NCBI GenBank assembly: GCA_025618425.1
Contig: CM046845.1
Span: forward strand, 3,208,541 to 3,272,540
Length of the DNA: 64,000 bases
Source of the DNA: Heliocidaris tuberculata
Lineage: Eukaryota > Echinodermata > Echinoidea > Camarodonta > Echinometridae
Direction: 5' to 3'
The notes beneath the pieces are model-generated. The model was given only the letters and a program-made list of their open reading frames with translations, made no database searches and was not told the origin of the DNA. The position numbers were made by a program, and so were the translations under genes. Shown here in pieces: positions 12,801-21,085 of this stretch; position 1 is the stretch's first letter; the number at the start of each line of letters is the position of its first letter.

Positions 12801-15800
12801 GAGCTTATTGATCAGGTATCGTGTCTTTTATCTTGCCCTAACCAAGGCTGGTAATTGGCGCTTGCAACAATGCTATTGACCCCCCTAGAATCTCGCCCGA
12901 CAACCTATAAGCTTCCACCTTTGTGGCTCACACGGCAACTGTAAAATCTTGCAAACTTCATACATTATGGTTTAAATATGAATTTTGTGCAATCCATTGC
13001 AAATGACATATGTAGCAACCCAAGCAATTGTCAAGATTGCCCAACTGGTATTACCTGTAGGCCTATAGAGAGCGAAGCAAGAGCCCTGCCTACTTTTCTA
13101 CATGAACGAGGTTTGTCTGTTCACCAGCACTCCAATAGCATTTTGGAACAATCTCCCTCTCCACATTTGAGACTCCCCTAATTCAGATTTGTTCAGAACA
13201 CTTATGTTTAGGGCTTGAGTTTTATTTTATGCAATGAGACTGGAGAGTGATTAAGAATAAGTTTACTAAATCCCAAGAGTGAAAATAAGAGGCAGGGGCA
13301 GATCCAGGTTTTTGTATAGGGAAGTGGTGGAGGGGGGGGGGGCAGATTTCTGAAAATCTGTAGACAATGATCAAGATTTCAGATTTTGCTCAGGTACCTT
13401 TTGGGTAAAATATTTGAAGGGGGGGGGGGGGCACGTGCTGGCTGTGCTCCCTAGATCCTGAGTGATGTAAGGAATGATGAAGTTATTAACAACTGACATT
13501 ACAAAAATCAGTTACCAGTATTAGTAGTATCATAGGGACATGATCTTCATTTCTTAAAGGGAAATGCAACTTTTTTATAAAGCTGATTTGTGTGAAAGCA
13601 GAAAAGTAAGAGAAACAGGATGGTGAAAGTTTGAAAGAAATCGGACAAAGAATAAGAAAGTTATAAGTGTTTGAAAAGTGAGATCACCATATCTATGTGA
13701 ACATCAAATTGGTAATTTGTTGAATTGATTGTGACGGTCAACTCTCCCATTTATCGTACACCAAAATATCATTAAATTCCGGTTTTCTCCTGAGCGCCTT
13801 TTCCCTCAGGGCAGTACTCCAAATATAGTGCAGATAGCACATTGTTCTAGGTCCTCCAAAAAGAAAAAGATCCTACAGAGTTATACATTTTGAAAAAACT
13901 TGACATCTTAGTAATTTTGTGTGTTGGAGAGAATGGGAAAGTTGATCGCCGCTACATCACAGTGACTGTACCGATTCGGCCAATTTGAATTTCCGTATGT
14001 ATAGTGATTACAACTTTTAAAAGAATCACAACTTTCTTGTTGTCTGATTTTGTTAAAACTTTCACCAATCTGCTTCTCAGATTTTCTGCTTTCGAACAAT
14101 TAAAATTAATACAAAGGTTGGATTGCCCTTTAGTGTTTGGATCCAAAATTATCAAAAGATTATTACACTCCCCTTCCTTTTATTCTCTTCTAATGGGCAC
14201 ATCAATTCAAATGAATAATGTTTTTCTCATAAATTTACACCTTTTCTTTCAATAGGTAATAGCCACAAGAGATCTCTTACCTTGTACACCCAAACCTCCA
14301 GTTCTTGTCAAGATAGCACCTGACTTAACTGATGCTGAAAAAGAAGACATAACAGCAGTGGTCATGAGCAAGAAGGTAAGAAAAAAATGATCCTAATCAA
14401 TATCTATTCCGATATGGAATTCAATGTACAGTGCATCCCCCCATACAAGATTTACAGTTAGACTTAGGAAAAAGTCTCCCAGAATAAATATTTCTAGGCA
14501 CTCCTTTTAGAAGAAGATGAATTTAAATGTAATACAGTGGAAACTCGCTATAAAGAGCTCCGATATAATGAGATCCCTGATATAACAAGGTAATTTTCCT
14601 GGTCTCAGGTCTTAATGTTCTTTTTTTTTTTATCTTGATATAAAGAGATTCCTGATATAACAAGGTAATTTTCGTGGTCCCAAGGTCCTTGTTATAGTGA
14701 GTTTCCACTGTATAAAGTTTGAATACTGATCAATTGCAGCAGCATTATTGAACTGAAGGTGGCTCAAGATAGATATAGGTCACGTTTCTACTGAGGTAAC
14801 TTTGATGGACAGGTTGTATATTACACAGGACATGCTTAGGGTGAAATTCACACATGGAGGTATGAAAGTTACACATGCTGGTATGAAATTAACACTATTA
14901 CAGGTGTGTGACAATGGCAAGGTTGTAAATTACAGGAGGGAAGAAATCTACAAGAAATAACTGAGGAGTGGATTTGTAAACAAGGAGGAATGTAATCAAC
15001 AATGAATCACAGAGCATAGAGCATTTAAAAATGGCAGTTTGTATGCTCCATTAGAAATGATGCCTACAAACTTTAATATGGCAGTGCATGTATAAAAATG
15101 GCAGTTTGTATCCACTATATACAAATGGTGCATACAAACTTTCTCAATTTTGAGAAAGTAGGTAATTTTTTAGGATTTTGACTAGCCAGATGCTGCATGA
15201 AAAACATACTTTCACCAGATCCATGATCTTGGTAAAATCTGTATTGCCTGTAGATTGATAGTCAGTTTGCTTGAAACTTTCCAATGTTTCCTATAAAACT
15301 TTCCTTCAATATTTCAGCATAGATACATGCTAGTGCCCACTTATCCTCATTTATCTTTTGTCTTTCTTACCTTTGTAATCTGTATAACTTAATGACTTTA
15401 ATTTAAGCTACTGTTATTATTTCATTACTTCACTGTGTTACTATATGTGACCCGGCACCACAAAACCACCAAAAAGTCGCAAAAAATAATTTTTCTGATT
15501 TTATCATATTTGGATAGAACAAAGTCTCAGCTTTAAAATGATATATGACTCATTATAATTGAAACTTTCTAACCCTTGTAATTCAGCGAATGAAAGGAGC
15601 TTGTAAGAGAGGTTTGCTGGTATTAAATAGGGAGCTCGAGGAAATGAGCTCTAAAGTTGAGGCCTATTCAAGCGTGCAGAGTAAGAAAACAAGAGAGAAA
15701 ATCAATGGAGAGTGAATCAAAAGGCCATAGCACCCACTATGAATGAATTATCGGATTAGGTTGATATTTGGTAGGAATGTTAAACATACAATGTAGTTTA

Positions 15801-18800
15801 TTCATTCTATAGACCGGTTTACTAAGTTATTCAAATTTATGGATGTTTCTTTCCGGAGGACCTAGTGACCAGGTATTCCACCAACCTGTTATTAATAAAT
15901 GGACTACAATACTAGGAATCCAGTTTGCATACATTACTTGTTGCTATGTCGGGCAAGCATCGGGCAAGCTTTCAGGTTGTCAAGAACAACCTTTGTTTAA
16001 AAAGCATGCATAAAATTTGAATATGTTAGTAAACCGGCCTATTGCCAAGACTTCAAATTGTGAACTTTAGTTGTTCGAAAGTTATTATAATGCAAATGAG
16101 AGTGTTCTAATGGGAGATTAAGCGCACCTCGGTGGCCTGACACCTGCACCAGACAATGCCTATTCACTCCTTTGGGATGTCTTTCTTTGTTCCCTGTTAC
16201 TAATTAACTTGAATAGGACCTACGCTTTTTCTTGTTCACATTGATTAACCTATGCAATATGTTTGACGTAGAACATACTCTTTCCTTGCTCACATTAATA
16301 AACTTGATCGTTCGTCCTTTTTCAGACACTGTTTCGTCATCGAAATGGAACTTAAAACTGCTCTGTAATTTGCTTTTGGGACAATTGGTAAACTGTAATA
16401 TCAGTATGATGAGATTGCTGAGAGTTTATTCTTTCTATCAGTATAAAAATTATTGGGGAAAAGGTAATTTAAGGCCTGTGAGATTGCAGTGATTTTACGA
16501 GGGTGAGCGGTACTGATTACAAAAAGATGATACAGGAAGGTGAAGAATTAGGAAGAAACCGAAGCTGTGCGAAAAAACTGATCTAGAAAAACTGTTAAAA
16601 ATTCATCTTCTACTGTGTTTTAAGCTTCCAGATTTTGATATAAGGTACAGAAAAGAACGATCTTTCAGAAAAACCAAAAATCCCAAAATAAAATTTTCCC
16701 ACCCAAATTTCCATTTCAGCTGTTTACACAAAATCACGGGTGCGACTTTTTGGTGGTTTTGTGGTGCCGGGTCACATATTGTAAATTGTTTGTCATGTCT
16801 TTGGCATTGTTATTGTTTTTGTATCTGTACGTAAAGCACTTTGTAAAGTAAGAAAAGGTGCTATAAGAAATAAATATATTATTATTATTCATGTAGGCCC
16901 TGCAATTTAACCCACCTTAGAAGATTCAATAAACTGTAACTTTAAAGAATGTGTTTTTTTTTTTTTATCAGGATGCGGTAGAAGGCATCATTGTAACCAA
17001 CACAACCATAACTCGTCCTGAGAGCCTTGAGGGGAAACATAAGGGAGAGACTGGTGGATTGAGTGGTGTCCCCCTGAAGAACATGTCCACAGCAACAGTC
17101 AGAGATATATACAGATTAACAAAAGGTGAGAAACTAGTGCAGGCCCGGAGATGGAAGGTCTAAGGTCTGTGAGACCGAAACTTAAAGTCATGTCAACCTT
17201 TGGTCTCATGAAACTTTCTGACAAGTTTTCAAAAGGTTCACATAACCAGAACTGTTGGTGTTGTCATCCTCATGAACCTTTGCTTAAGAATGTGCCCCAT
17301 GTAGGACTGATGACAATGGTAGTTTGGCATACAGGAAATAGAAATTGGAGTCAGTACTTATATTGATAATAATACAGATATATTTAGCACTTGATACATC
17401 TGTCTCCTGAGTATTTATGAATATTGTCACCCTAGTCATTATTATGTTCCTGCACACACTTTAGATACATATTTTGTACTTAAAGGCATTGATTAACTTT
17501 GCCCAGGATTGAAAAAAAAAATCACTGTTCCAGCTAATGCTGTAATCATAATTGCAAACCTTTAGCTCAATCAGGAATCGCCTGAGTTTTATAAGCTGAT
17601 CGGTCGTTTATATATCAAGATATTTACGATTGAACATTGATGTCGGGATAGAGTACCACCGAACCCTAAAGAACTCTTACGGTTGGCATACCTCGCTCTA
17701 TCACAGAATACCGTACGGGCTGGAAACCCGCTCTGAAATCGCCAAGCGCTGGTGCTTGGTTTTTGTGACTGCAGCGCAGCGAAGAAGCCGAGCGACTTGC
17801 GCTAGCGATTGATCGCGATTTTCTCTTTTTTAGGATAGTAAACGGGTTCCATTTTCTCTCATACTTTCACATATCCTTAATTATATATGTAGTTAGAGGA
17901 CTGCACACAATTCACTGGCATTTGAGCTGATTTTACAATTTTTCACAAAGTTAATCAATCACTTTAAGTTATTTGCAATTGCTGATGGGTCCTAATTAGT
18001 GCTGTATCGAAATGGTTAAACGTCCGGAAAACGACCGTGAGGTCCAAGAACCAAATGGATTTCACCGTTTTCAGTTAGCTGTGAAAAGATGCTACATGAT
18101 TTTTAATACATGGGAATGTCCAAAAGCAAAACATAAAACTAATTTTCCTCTTTATTCGTAACAGTGCTAAAAAGTATCAATTTACCTACCATGATATGAT
18201 TTTAGAATGTCTTATTTCTTGTTATTTTGTGGTTTAAAAGCCAGTTCTAACTTCAAATGCCGATAATCGTTCAGCAATGGGGCTGCCATCTTAGTGCTCA
18301 TGAATAGCTTTATGTAAATATGTGTAAAACCAGCTCTGTGTGAAGTTCTCTGGTGCCCTCTCCTCAGATCTTACATGCAGGGATCTGATAGACAATATGG
18401 CTGCCACCATACAATGGAATTATTAGACCTGTCAACATTTTTAAGCTTAAACTAACTTGGAAAACTACAAAATATCAATAAATAAGACATTTTAAGCTCA
18501 AGTTTTGGTAGGGGAATATATGTTTTTTATCACTATAATGATTAAAAAGAAGAAAATAATGGCTTTTGTAGCAAGTCTCTTTTTTGTTATGCTTGTGTAC
18601 CGTGTGTTCAAAATCATATTGAATCACCCAACTGTTAAAACCTCACATATATGAGAGTGTGTTTAACTGAAAACCTTTTGGTTTTTAGCCCTCATTAAAT
18701 GGAAAATGAAATAACCGAGATATTACAGCACTAGTCTTAATACCAAATGGTTTGGTTATTGTAACAACTAAATAATAATAATAATATTTCGCTTTTATAT

Positions 18801-20669
18801 GGCGCCTAATACATCTATGATGTCTCTAAGCGCTTTACAGATATATTATTACCCCGGTCATCGGATTCTGGCTTGCCCGCACACAATGTATGCACGTTCT
18901 CCTCTCCCTGGGGTGTATTCCAGCAATGGGCCATGGGGCTCACATTGCTAAGCAAATGACATTAACTTTCGCATCCTACCGGGTACCCATTTAGCACCTG
19001 GATGGAGAGTAGCAAATGTAGATCAACGTCTTGCCAAAGGACGCTAGTGCTGTGGTGGGATTCGAACCCCGGACCTCGTAGTCTACTGTTATAATGACAA
19101 CTTTCATCAACTTGGGAATGGAAATATGTGGTACATGCATGTATATCTTTTGATACTTTGTTGAAGACTATGTTGTACAAGTTAATTACCATTCCCTTTC
19201 CACTGCCAGAACTCAATACATCCTGAAATGCAGAAAATATATTCTCCATTCATTTCATTCTTCAGGTAAAATGACTATTGTTGGTGGTGGCGGGGTCAGC
19301 ACAGGTCAAGATGCCTATGAAAAGATAAAAGCTGGAGCCTCATTGGTTCAACTCTACACTGCATTTGCATACGAAGGACCACCTCTTCCATCAAAGATTA
19401 AGAGAGAGTTAGCGGAGTTACTGAGGTAAGTTTCTCATACAATCCAATGAATTGCTGTGAATTTGATGAAAGCTGTAAAACTAGATCCAGTTTGATAGTG
19501 TAGCTTATTAACTACTTATTAGAAATGTAGGTGTACAGGAATCAAAGAAAGTTACTTTTTTGAAGAGGAGGGATACATTTTATACGATCTTCCTTGGTTC
19601 ATCCAATCATGCTAATATCAGAATTGTATTGTCACAAGCTGTGGTGGGGTTTGGCAGTTTGGGTTCATAATTTATGACCAGGCACCCCAAAACCACCAAA
19701 AAGTCGCACCGCATGATTTTCAATTAAAGCTCAATAAAAGCGTTTTTGGTTGGCATGGTCAAATTTTAGTTTTGGGTATTTCCTGAAAGAGTATACTTTT
19801 TTTCTAAGTAATTTAAAAATTTGGAGGCTCCAAACAATCTAAAAGTGGTATTTTTGACAGTTTTTAGTGGACTTATGTTTGTCTTCTCTGGATTTTGTTG
19901 TATTAGTTTTCTTTTTTACGACCCTGAATACTTATCTCATTTTGATCCCCCATAACTTTAAAACAGAGTAAGTTCTTGTTTTGATACTTGTCCACTTTGA
20001 TGAACAGGATTTGCTTAATTAGTATGCTAAGTTTTAGGACAGTTTGATAATCCCTTCATAGAAATTTCTATTGAGTTATATTCCTTTTGCAACCTTTGCT
20101 CAATACCTCGCAAGTCAGAGTGCTTCAATAGACTGCAAACTTTGAACCCTTATTTCTCATAAGTAACATTCTGTGGGACTGGGCATTCTACTCTTTGTAC
20201 AGTGGATTAGGAACATCCAATGCTAATGAGTTATATATCATTTTAAAGCTGAGAATCTCCTCTTTCAGAACCAGACCATAGCTAGAAATTCATATCTGGC
20301 GACTTTTTGGTGGTTTTGTGTTGCCTGGTCACATTTGCAGACTTTTTTTTCAGGAATCACCAATTAATCACCAGCAAAAATGCTAGTGAACAAAACTTAC
20401 ATTAAAACAAGTTTCTGGTTTTACAGTATTGTAAAAAGTGAAATATTAGTGGGAAATATGACACAAAGATTTATCAAAGATGTATGTTTTGAAGAGAAAA
20501 AAGTGTTTAATAGGTATGTTGATAATGAGACATGCATGTGTAAGTGATTTATCAGTGCATAAGAAAACAAAGTTAATGTCTCAGGTTTTTCTTCTTATTT
20601 AAATGTCTTATTCACAGGAGAGATGGTTTCAGTTCAGTGTCAGAAGCAGTTGGAATTGACCACACGTAA
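799..20669 (+). CDS. dhodh: Dihydroorotate dehydrogenase (quinone), mitochondrial; nine-exon gene
   Basis: Class 2 DHODH oxidises dihydroorotate to orotate with FMN and passes electrons to ubiquinone at the inner mitochondrial membrane: step four of de novo pyrimidine synthesis. Coding exons: 799-834 (candidate), 2934-3143, 4235-4434, 12014-12096, 12625-12815, 14256-14375, 16972-17125, 19266-19425, 20618-20669. All junctions are GT-AG and phases match; the total is 1206 nt, giving 401 residues (human about 395). Visible in order: a basic N-terminus and hydrophobic anchor ([17 protein letters not shown]), the FMN-barrel motifs GMAAGFDK and [22 protein letters not shown], catalytic-serine motif [36 protein letters not shown], and the end SEAVGIDHT. 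The family call comes from motif order compared with known vertebrate DHODH. Introns are expanded by transposons, but no coding exon is damaged. Identity is certain; only exon 1 is tentative. Confidence 0.95.
913..1099. mobile_element. 187 bp MITE with 8 bp target duplication (hAT-like)
   Basis: Terminal inverted repeats: GGCCATCTCGTGAAATAAGC at the left and the complement of GGCATTCTCGTGAAATAAGC at the right. Both sides are flanked by the same 8 bp, ATAATTTT (905-912 and 1100-1107). An 8 bp duplication fits the hAT superfamily. There is no coding capacity; an internal short palindrome (AGTTAGAGTCTAACT) is present. Confidence 0.75.
1205..1410. repeat. GAT-rich microsatellite with a long G tract
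   Basis: Irregular GAT/GGT trinucleotide repeats interrupted by a run of about 17 G residues near 1311-1327. Simple-sequence DNA in DHODH intron 1. Confidence 0.7.
1757..2885. repeat. Three alternating-orientation copies of a ~310 bp repeat forming palindromes
   Basis: A unit containing CTGTGGCTTATCAATCTGGT, a block ending AAGGGGTTACCTTC, and ACTTGTATATATGGGACTAC occurs forward at about 1757-2062, inverted at about 2065-2370 and forward again at about 2570-2885. Copies 1 and 2 form one large palindrome centred near 2065; copies 2 and 3 form another. The array ends about 50 bp before DHODH exon 2. No target duplication was identified and the element class is unknown. Confidence 0.7.
2934..3143 (+). 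CDS. dhodh: DHODH exon 2 (membrane anchor, start of mature domain)
   Basis: Acceptor TTGATTTCAG at 2924-2933 and donor GTAATC at 3144; 70 codons, phase 0 to 0. It encodes the hydrophobic anchor [17 protein letters not shown] and the quinone-tunnel region with the family pattern [20 protein letters not shown]. Confidence 0.93.
3144..3953. other. DHODH intron 2, unassigned sequence
   Basis: Intronic DNA without recognised elements, except a small inverted repeat around 3325-3350 (GCGAGGTTATTGGAGATAACCTCGC), a perfect short palindrome of unknown origin. Confidence 0.5.
3954..4082. mobile_element. 129 bp MITE, CTGTAAAA family, TA target site
   Basis: Bounded by TA; starts CTGTAAAATTAGAAA and ends TTTCTGATTTTACAG. 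It contains TCGCGAAA-type motifs in both orientations. Related copies lie at 26540-26737 and 28017-28218. The TA duplication fits the Tc1/mariner superfamily (inference). The middle region (about 4000-4060) has the typical TTCGC/GCGAA inverted motifs. Confidence 0.7.
4235..4434 (+). CDS. dhodh: DHODH exon 3 (FMN-barrel start)
   Basis: Acceptor TTCCGTACCAG ending at 4234; donor AATAG|GTATTT. Starts phase 0 and ends with two bases of an Arg codon completed by exon 4. Encodes the signature [20 protein letters not shown] and [20 protein letters not shown]. Confidence 0.95.
4482..5164 (+). pseudogene. LINE-A endonuclease domain (APE type), broken
   Basis: The frame reads the conserved exonuclease/endonuclease/phosphatase motifs in order: [18 protein letters not shown] (usually SETWL), [18 protein letters not shown], the catalytic GDFNIDLL and the terminal SDHLPVF. 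A TGA at 5001-5003 breaks the frame between GDFN and SDH; the frame resumes immediately after it. The segment ends at the insertion at 5174. It would nick target DNA for target-primed reverse transcription. Not functional. Confidence 0.88.
5174..6183. mobile_element. 1010 bp Harbinger-like non-autonomous element inside LINE-A
   Basis: Starts AGCCCCTTTCACAATTGGTC and ends with its complement; at least 27 bp match perfectly at the two ends, with weaker similarity further in. It is flanked by TAA at 5171-5173 and 6184-6186, the 3 bp target typical of PIF/Harbinger. The interior is packed with GCGACC/GGTCGC and TCGCAC words in both orientations. No transposase frame is seen: the open frames are Arg/Cys-rich artefacts of the repeated words. 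It interrupts the LINE between endonuclease and RT. Confidence 0.85.
6187..7622 (+). pseudogene. LINE-A linker and reverse transcriptase, frameshifted
   Basis: After the Harbinger-like insert the LINE resumes with a linker containing [18 protein letters not shown] and a Tyr/Lys-rich stretch (6366-6620). RT motifs follow in shifting frames: FMDLGKAID (a worn FLDLSKAFD box) near 7111-7140, [10 protein letters not shown] near 7280-7310, LIYINDI, and the catalytic [11 protein letters not shown] near 7381-7410, then TKFLGVY before the next insertion at 7629. Multiple stops and frameshifts make it inactive. Confidence 0.85.
7822..8306. repeat. ~485 bp palindrome (foldback MITE)
   Basis: Two arms of roughly 230 bp, inverted and imperfect, around a loop near 8060-8080. 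The left arm begins GTAAAAGTTGGTTAGACA; the complement of the right arm begins GTAAAAGTTAGTTAGACA. Shared inner blocks include CCAGTAAAAGA and AGTCACATGACTCA/TGAGTCATGTGAC. It immediately precedes the LINE-B fragment. Confidence 0.75.
8323..9370 (+). pseudogene. LINE-B: 3' end of a second LINE with RNase H and Cys-rich tail
   Basis: The frame at about 8329-8872 reads [20 protein letters not shown], the last motif of a LINE-encoded RNase H (family pattern WVPSHxGIxGNExAD). A C-terminal HPTGHCNSC...[11 protein letters not shown]ys/His motif and a stop at about 8872 follow. RNase H in a non-LTR element points to the I/Jockey-related side rather than CR1/L2. The 3' UTR runs to an AATAAAG-containing tail near 9350. 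The 5' part is missing at the adjacent palindrome. Confidence 0.75.
9937..10616 (+). pseudogene. LINE-A C-terminal coding segment
   Basis: Resumption of [44 protein letters not shown] and, beyond a small insertion, the VWNSLP motif, typical of the region after RT in CR1/L2 elements. A 126 bp MITE splits it at 10383; ignoring the MITE, the frame continues into VWNSLP. It ends at TAA near 10614. Confidence 0.8.
10383..10508. mobile_element. 126 bp MITE with 3-4 bp target duplication in LINE-A
   Basis: Ends are GGGCCTGTAACATAAAGAG and the near-complement of GGGCCTATAACATAGAGAG, flanked by CAG (or CCAG) on both sides (10380-10382 and 10509-10511). Internally it holds TCTTACGATCAATTG and ACGATTGATATCAATCGT palindromes. 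It disrupts the LINE frame, and removing it with one CAG restores the frame. Similar GGGCC ends are seen at 25784-25930. Confidence 0.75.
11043..12013. other. DHODH intron 3, unassigned sequence
   Basis: AT-rich intron with no recognised repeat boundary or coding exon. A direct pair of CCTTTCAAGACA / CCTGAAAGGG phrases near 11357 and 11755 hints at an old inverted-repeat element (AACCCTTTCA... / ...TGAAAGGGTT, about 11357-11766), but the middle shows nothing recognisable. Confidence 0.4.
12014..12096 (+). CDS. dhodh: DHODH exon 4
   Basis: Acceptor CTACTCACAG ending at 12013; donor GTAATG at 12097. The first base completes the Arg codon from exon 3, giving the conserved INRYGFNS. It encodes the amphipathic [10 protein letters not shown] stretch and ends in phase 1. 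Confidence 0.93.
12374..12552 (-). repeat. Dispersed repeat carrying five perfect CCCTAA units (copy 1)
   Basis: Five consecutive CCCTAA units at 12409-12438, followed by degenerate CCTAA units. On the minus strand the flank reads GTGATCCGACATTTTCTCAG, CAAGGCTTTAATTTG, then ATTGGGTTTTAGGTTAGG. The same order appears at about 20748 and 42412, so this is a dispersed repeat rather than a true telomere remnant. Confidence 0.65.
12625..12815 (+). CDS. dhodh: DHODH exon 5 (catalytic serine region)
   Basis: Acceptor TTTGTATGCTAG ending at 12624; donor GTATCG at 12816. Starts phase 1, ends phase 0. Encodes [13 protein letters not shown] and [10 protein letters not shown], the motif with the class 2 catalytic serine. 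Confidence 0.95.
12816..13553. other. DHODH intron 5, first part
   Basis: No recognised exon. It contains two G-rich runs (about 13330-13342 and 13421-13431) and otherwise featureless AT-rich sequence. The open frame at 12978-13181 is in-phase with nothing and is not supported. Confidence 0.4.
13558..14129. mobile_element. TTAA-flanked MITE, AGGGCAATCC family (copy 1)
   Basis: TTAA at 13554-13557, then AGGGAAATGCAAC; the right end reads ACAAAGGTTGGATTGCCCT followed by TTAG, a one-base change from TTAA. The interior shares GATTTGTGTGAAAGCAGAAA and AAATCGGACAAA with the elements at 34285 and 39621. A TTAA target fits piggyBac-like or Kolobok-like non-autonomous elements (inference). Confidence 0.75.
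14256..14375 (+). CDS. dhodh: DHODH exon 6
   Basis: Acceptor CTTTCAATAG ending at 14255; donor GTAAGA at 14376. Exactly 40 codons, phase 0 to 0; encodes [19 protein letters not shown] with the FMN-contacting lysine segment. Confidence 0.95.
14535..14710. mobile_element. 176 bp pogo/Tigger-like MITE, TA target
   Basis: TA-flanked element with ends CAGTGGAAACTCGCTATAA and the complement CAGTGGAAACTCACTATAA. The sequence GATATAACAAGGTAATTTTC occurs twice inside. A sister copy is at 27808-28004 and a longer relative at 21086-21989. Confidence 0.8.
14711..15445. repeat. Intron 6 with short diverged direct repeats
   Basis: Contains local direct repeats: GGTATGAAAGTTACACATG / GGTATGAAATTAACAC near 14860-14900, and AAAATGGCAGTTTGTAT twice (about 15029 and 15096) alternating with ATACAAACTTT phrases. 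No element boundary is recognised. Confidence 0.45.
15446..16776. mobile_element. 1331 bp TIR element, TA target (copy 1)
   Basis: Starts TGTGACCCGGCACCACAAAA and continues CCACCAAAAAGTCGCA; the right end is the near-perfect complement. It is flanked by TA at 15444-15445 and 16777-16778. A shorter relative sits at 19674-20334 in intron 8 of the same gene. No transposase frame was recognised, so it is non-autonomous. Confidence 0.8.
16972..17125 (+). CDS. dhodh: DHODH exon 7
   Basis: Long T-rich tract then ATCAG ending at 16971; donor GTGAGA at 17126. Starts phase 0, ends phase 1. Encodes [18 protein letters not shown] and [16 protein letters not shown], conserved FMN/substrate-lid segments. 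Confidence 0.95.
17484..17963. mobile_element. 480 bp TTAA-flanked element (copy 1 of 2)
   Basis: TTAA at 17480-17483 and 17964-17967. Ends are AGGCATTGATTAACTTTG and the complement AGTGATTGATTAACTTTG. A nearly identical 480 bp copy is at 39137-39616. The 60-codon open frame both carry looks incidental. Confidence 0.85.
17968..18765. other. DHODH intron 7, unassigned sequence
   Basis: AT-rich intron with no recognised coding exon or repeat boundary. Confidence 0.4.
18766..19085 (-). mobile_element. 5'-truncated tRNA-derived SINE
   Basis: On the minus strand it begins near the B-box-like GGGGTTCGAATCCC (19056-19069 region), continues through a central block (GTACCCGGTAGGATGCGAAAG), and ends with AAGCGCCATA-type 3' sequence (GCGCTTAGAGACATCATAGA) and an ATT-rich tail (18770-18788). 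The A box side is missing. Related SINE copies are at 38276-38525 and 45843-46118. Confidence 0.75.
19266..19425 (+). CDS. dhodh: DHODH exon 8
   Basis: Acceptor CATTCTTCAG ending at 19265; donor GTAAGT at 19426. Starts phase 1, ends phase 2. Encodes [18 protein letters not shown] and [12 protein letters not shown], the phosphate-binding loops for FMN. Confidence 0.95.
19674..20334. mobile_element. ~660 bp TIR element (copy 2 of the TGTGACC family)
   Basis: Left end TGACCAGGCACCCCAAAACC then ACCAAAAAGTCGCA; right end GCGACTTTTTGGTGGTTTTG then TGTTGCCTGGTCACA. It is half the length of, and more diverged at its ends than, the element at 15446-16776. Confidence 0.75.
20618..20669 (+). CDS. dhodh: DHODH exon 9 and stop
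   Basis: Acceptor CTTATTCACAG ending at 20617. The first base completes an Arg codon, followed by [16 protein letters not shown] and TAA at 20667-20669, matching the usual C-terminus GFGGVTDAIGADH. The 3' UTR follows; its poly(A) site is not defined. Confidence 0.93.
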
Positions 20670-20747
20670 AGTGACATATAACAGTCTTCATAGACCGTGA
20701 TTAGAATGTGCAAGAGGACTTTCAGGTTGTCATGTCTCCGTCAATGT

Positions 20748-20965
20748 GATGCAAGGGTGATCCGACATTTAATTGGCCAGTATTTGCTCAGGACTTTATT
20801 TTGTATAATACTGTATATTGTGCTAGGTCTTGGGTTTTGATTTGGTTTTGTTAGGTTAAAGGTTATAGGTTAGAGGTCAGCATAGTATTGGATCAGGGAT
20901 GTCGTAAGGACTTTGGGTAGTGTAAAGCATCGACTGGGAGCAAATGTCGCCAGAGCATATGCCAT
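20748..20965 (+). repeat. Dispersed TTAGG-bearing repeat (copy 2)
   Basis: Reads GTGATCCGACATTTAATTGG, GCTCAGGACTTTATTTTG, then TTGGGTTTTGATTTGG and degenerate TTAGG/TTAAAGG units, ending GAGCAAATGTCGCC. Same order as copies at 12374-12552 (inverted) and 42412-42562. It lies in the probable DHODH 3' UTR. Confidence 0.6.
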
Positions 20966-21085
20966 ACAATCGATACCAGAGGCAGTATGTTTTCAAGTTG
21001 TCTGTCTGTTTGTCTTCTATTTTTCATGAACATTTTGTTACAGCAGCATGTTAAGAACCGTTATTGTGAACGAAGAGTACATGTA

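Noticed and set aside
17630..17812. 60-codon open frame, also found at 39283-39465
   Set aside because: Both lie inside the two nearly identical 480 bp TTAA elements; the shared frame follows from recent duplication and has no recognisable motif.
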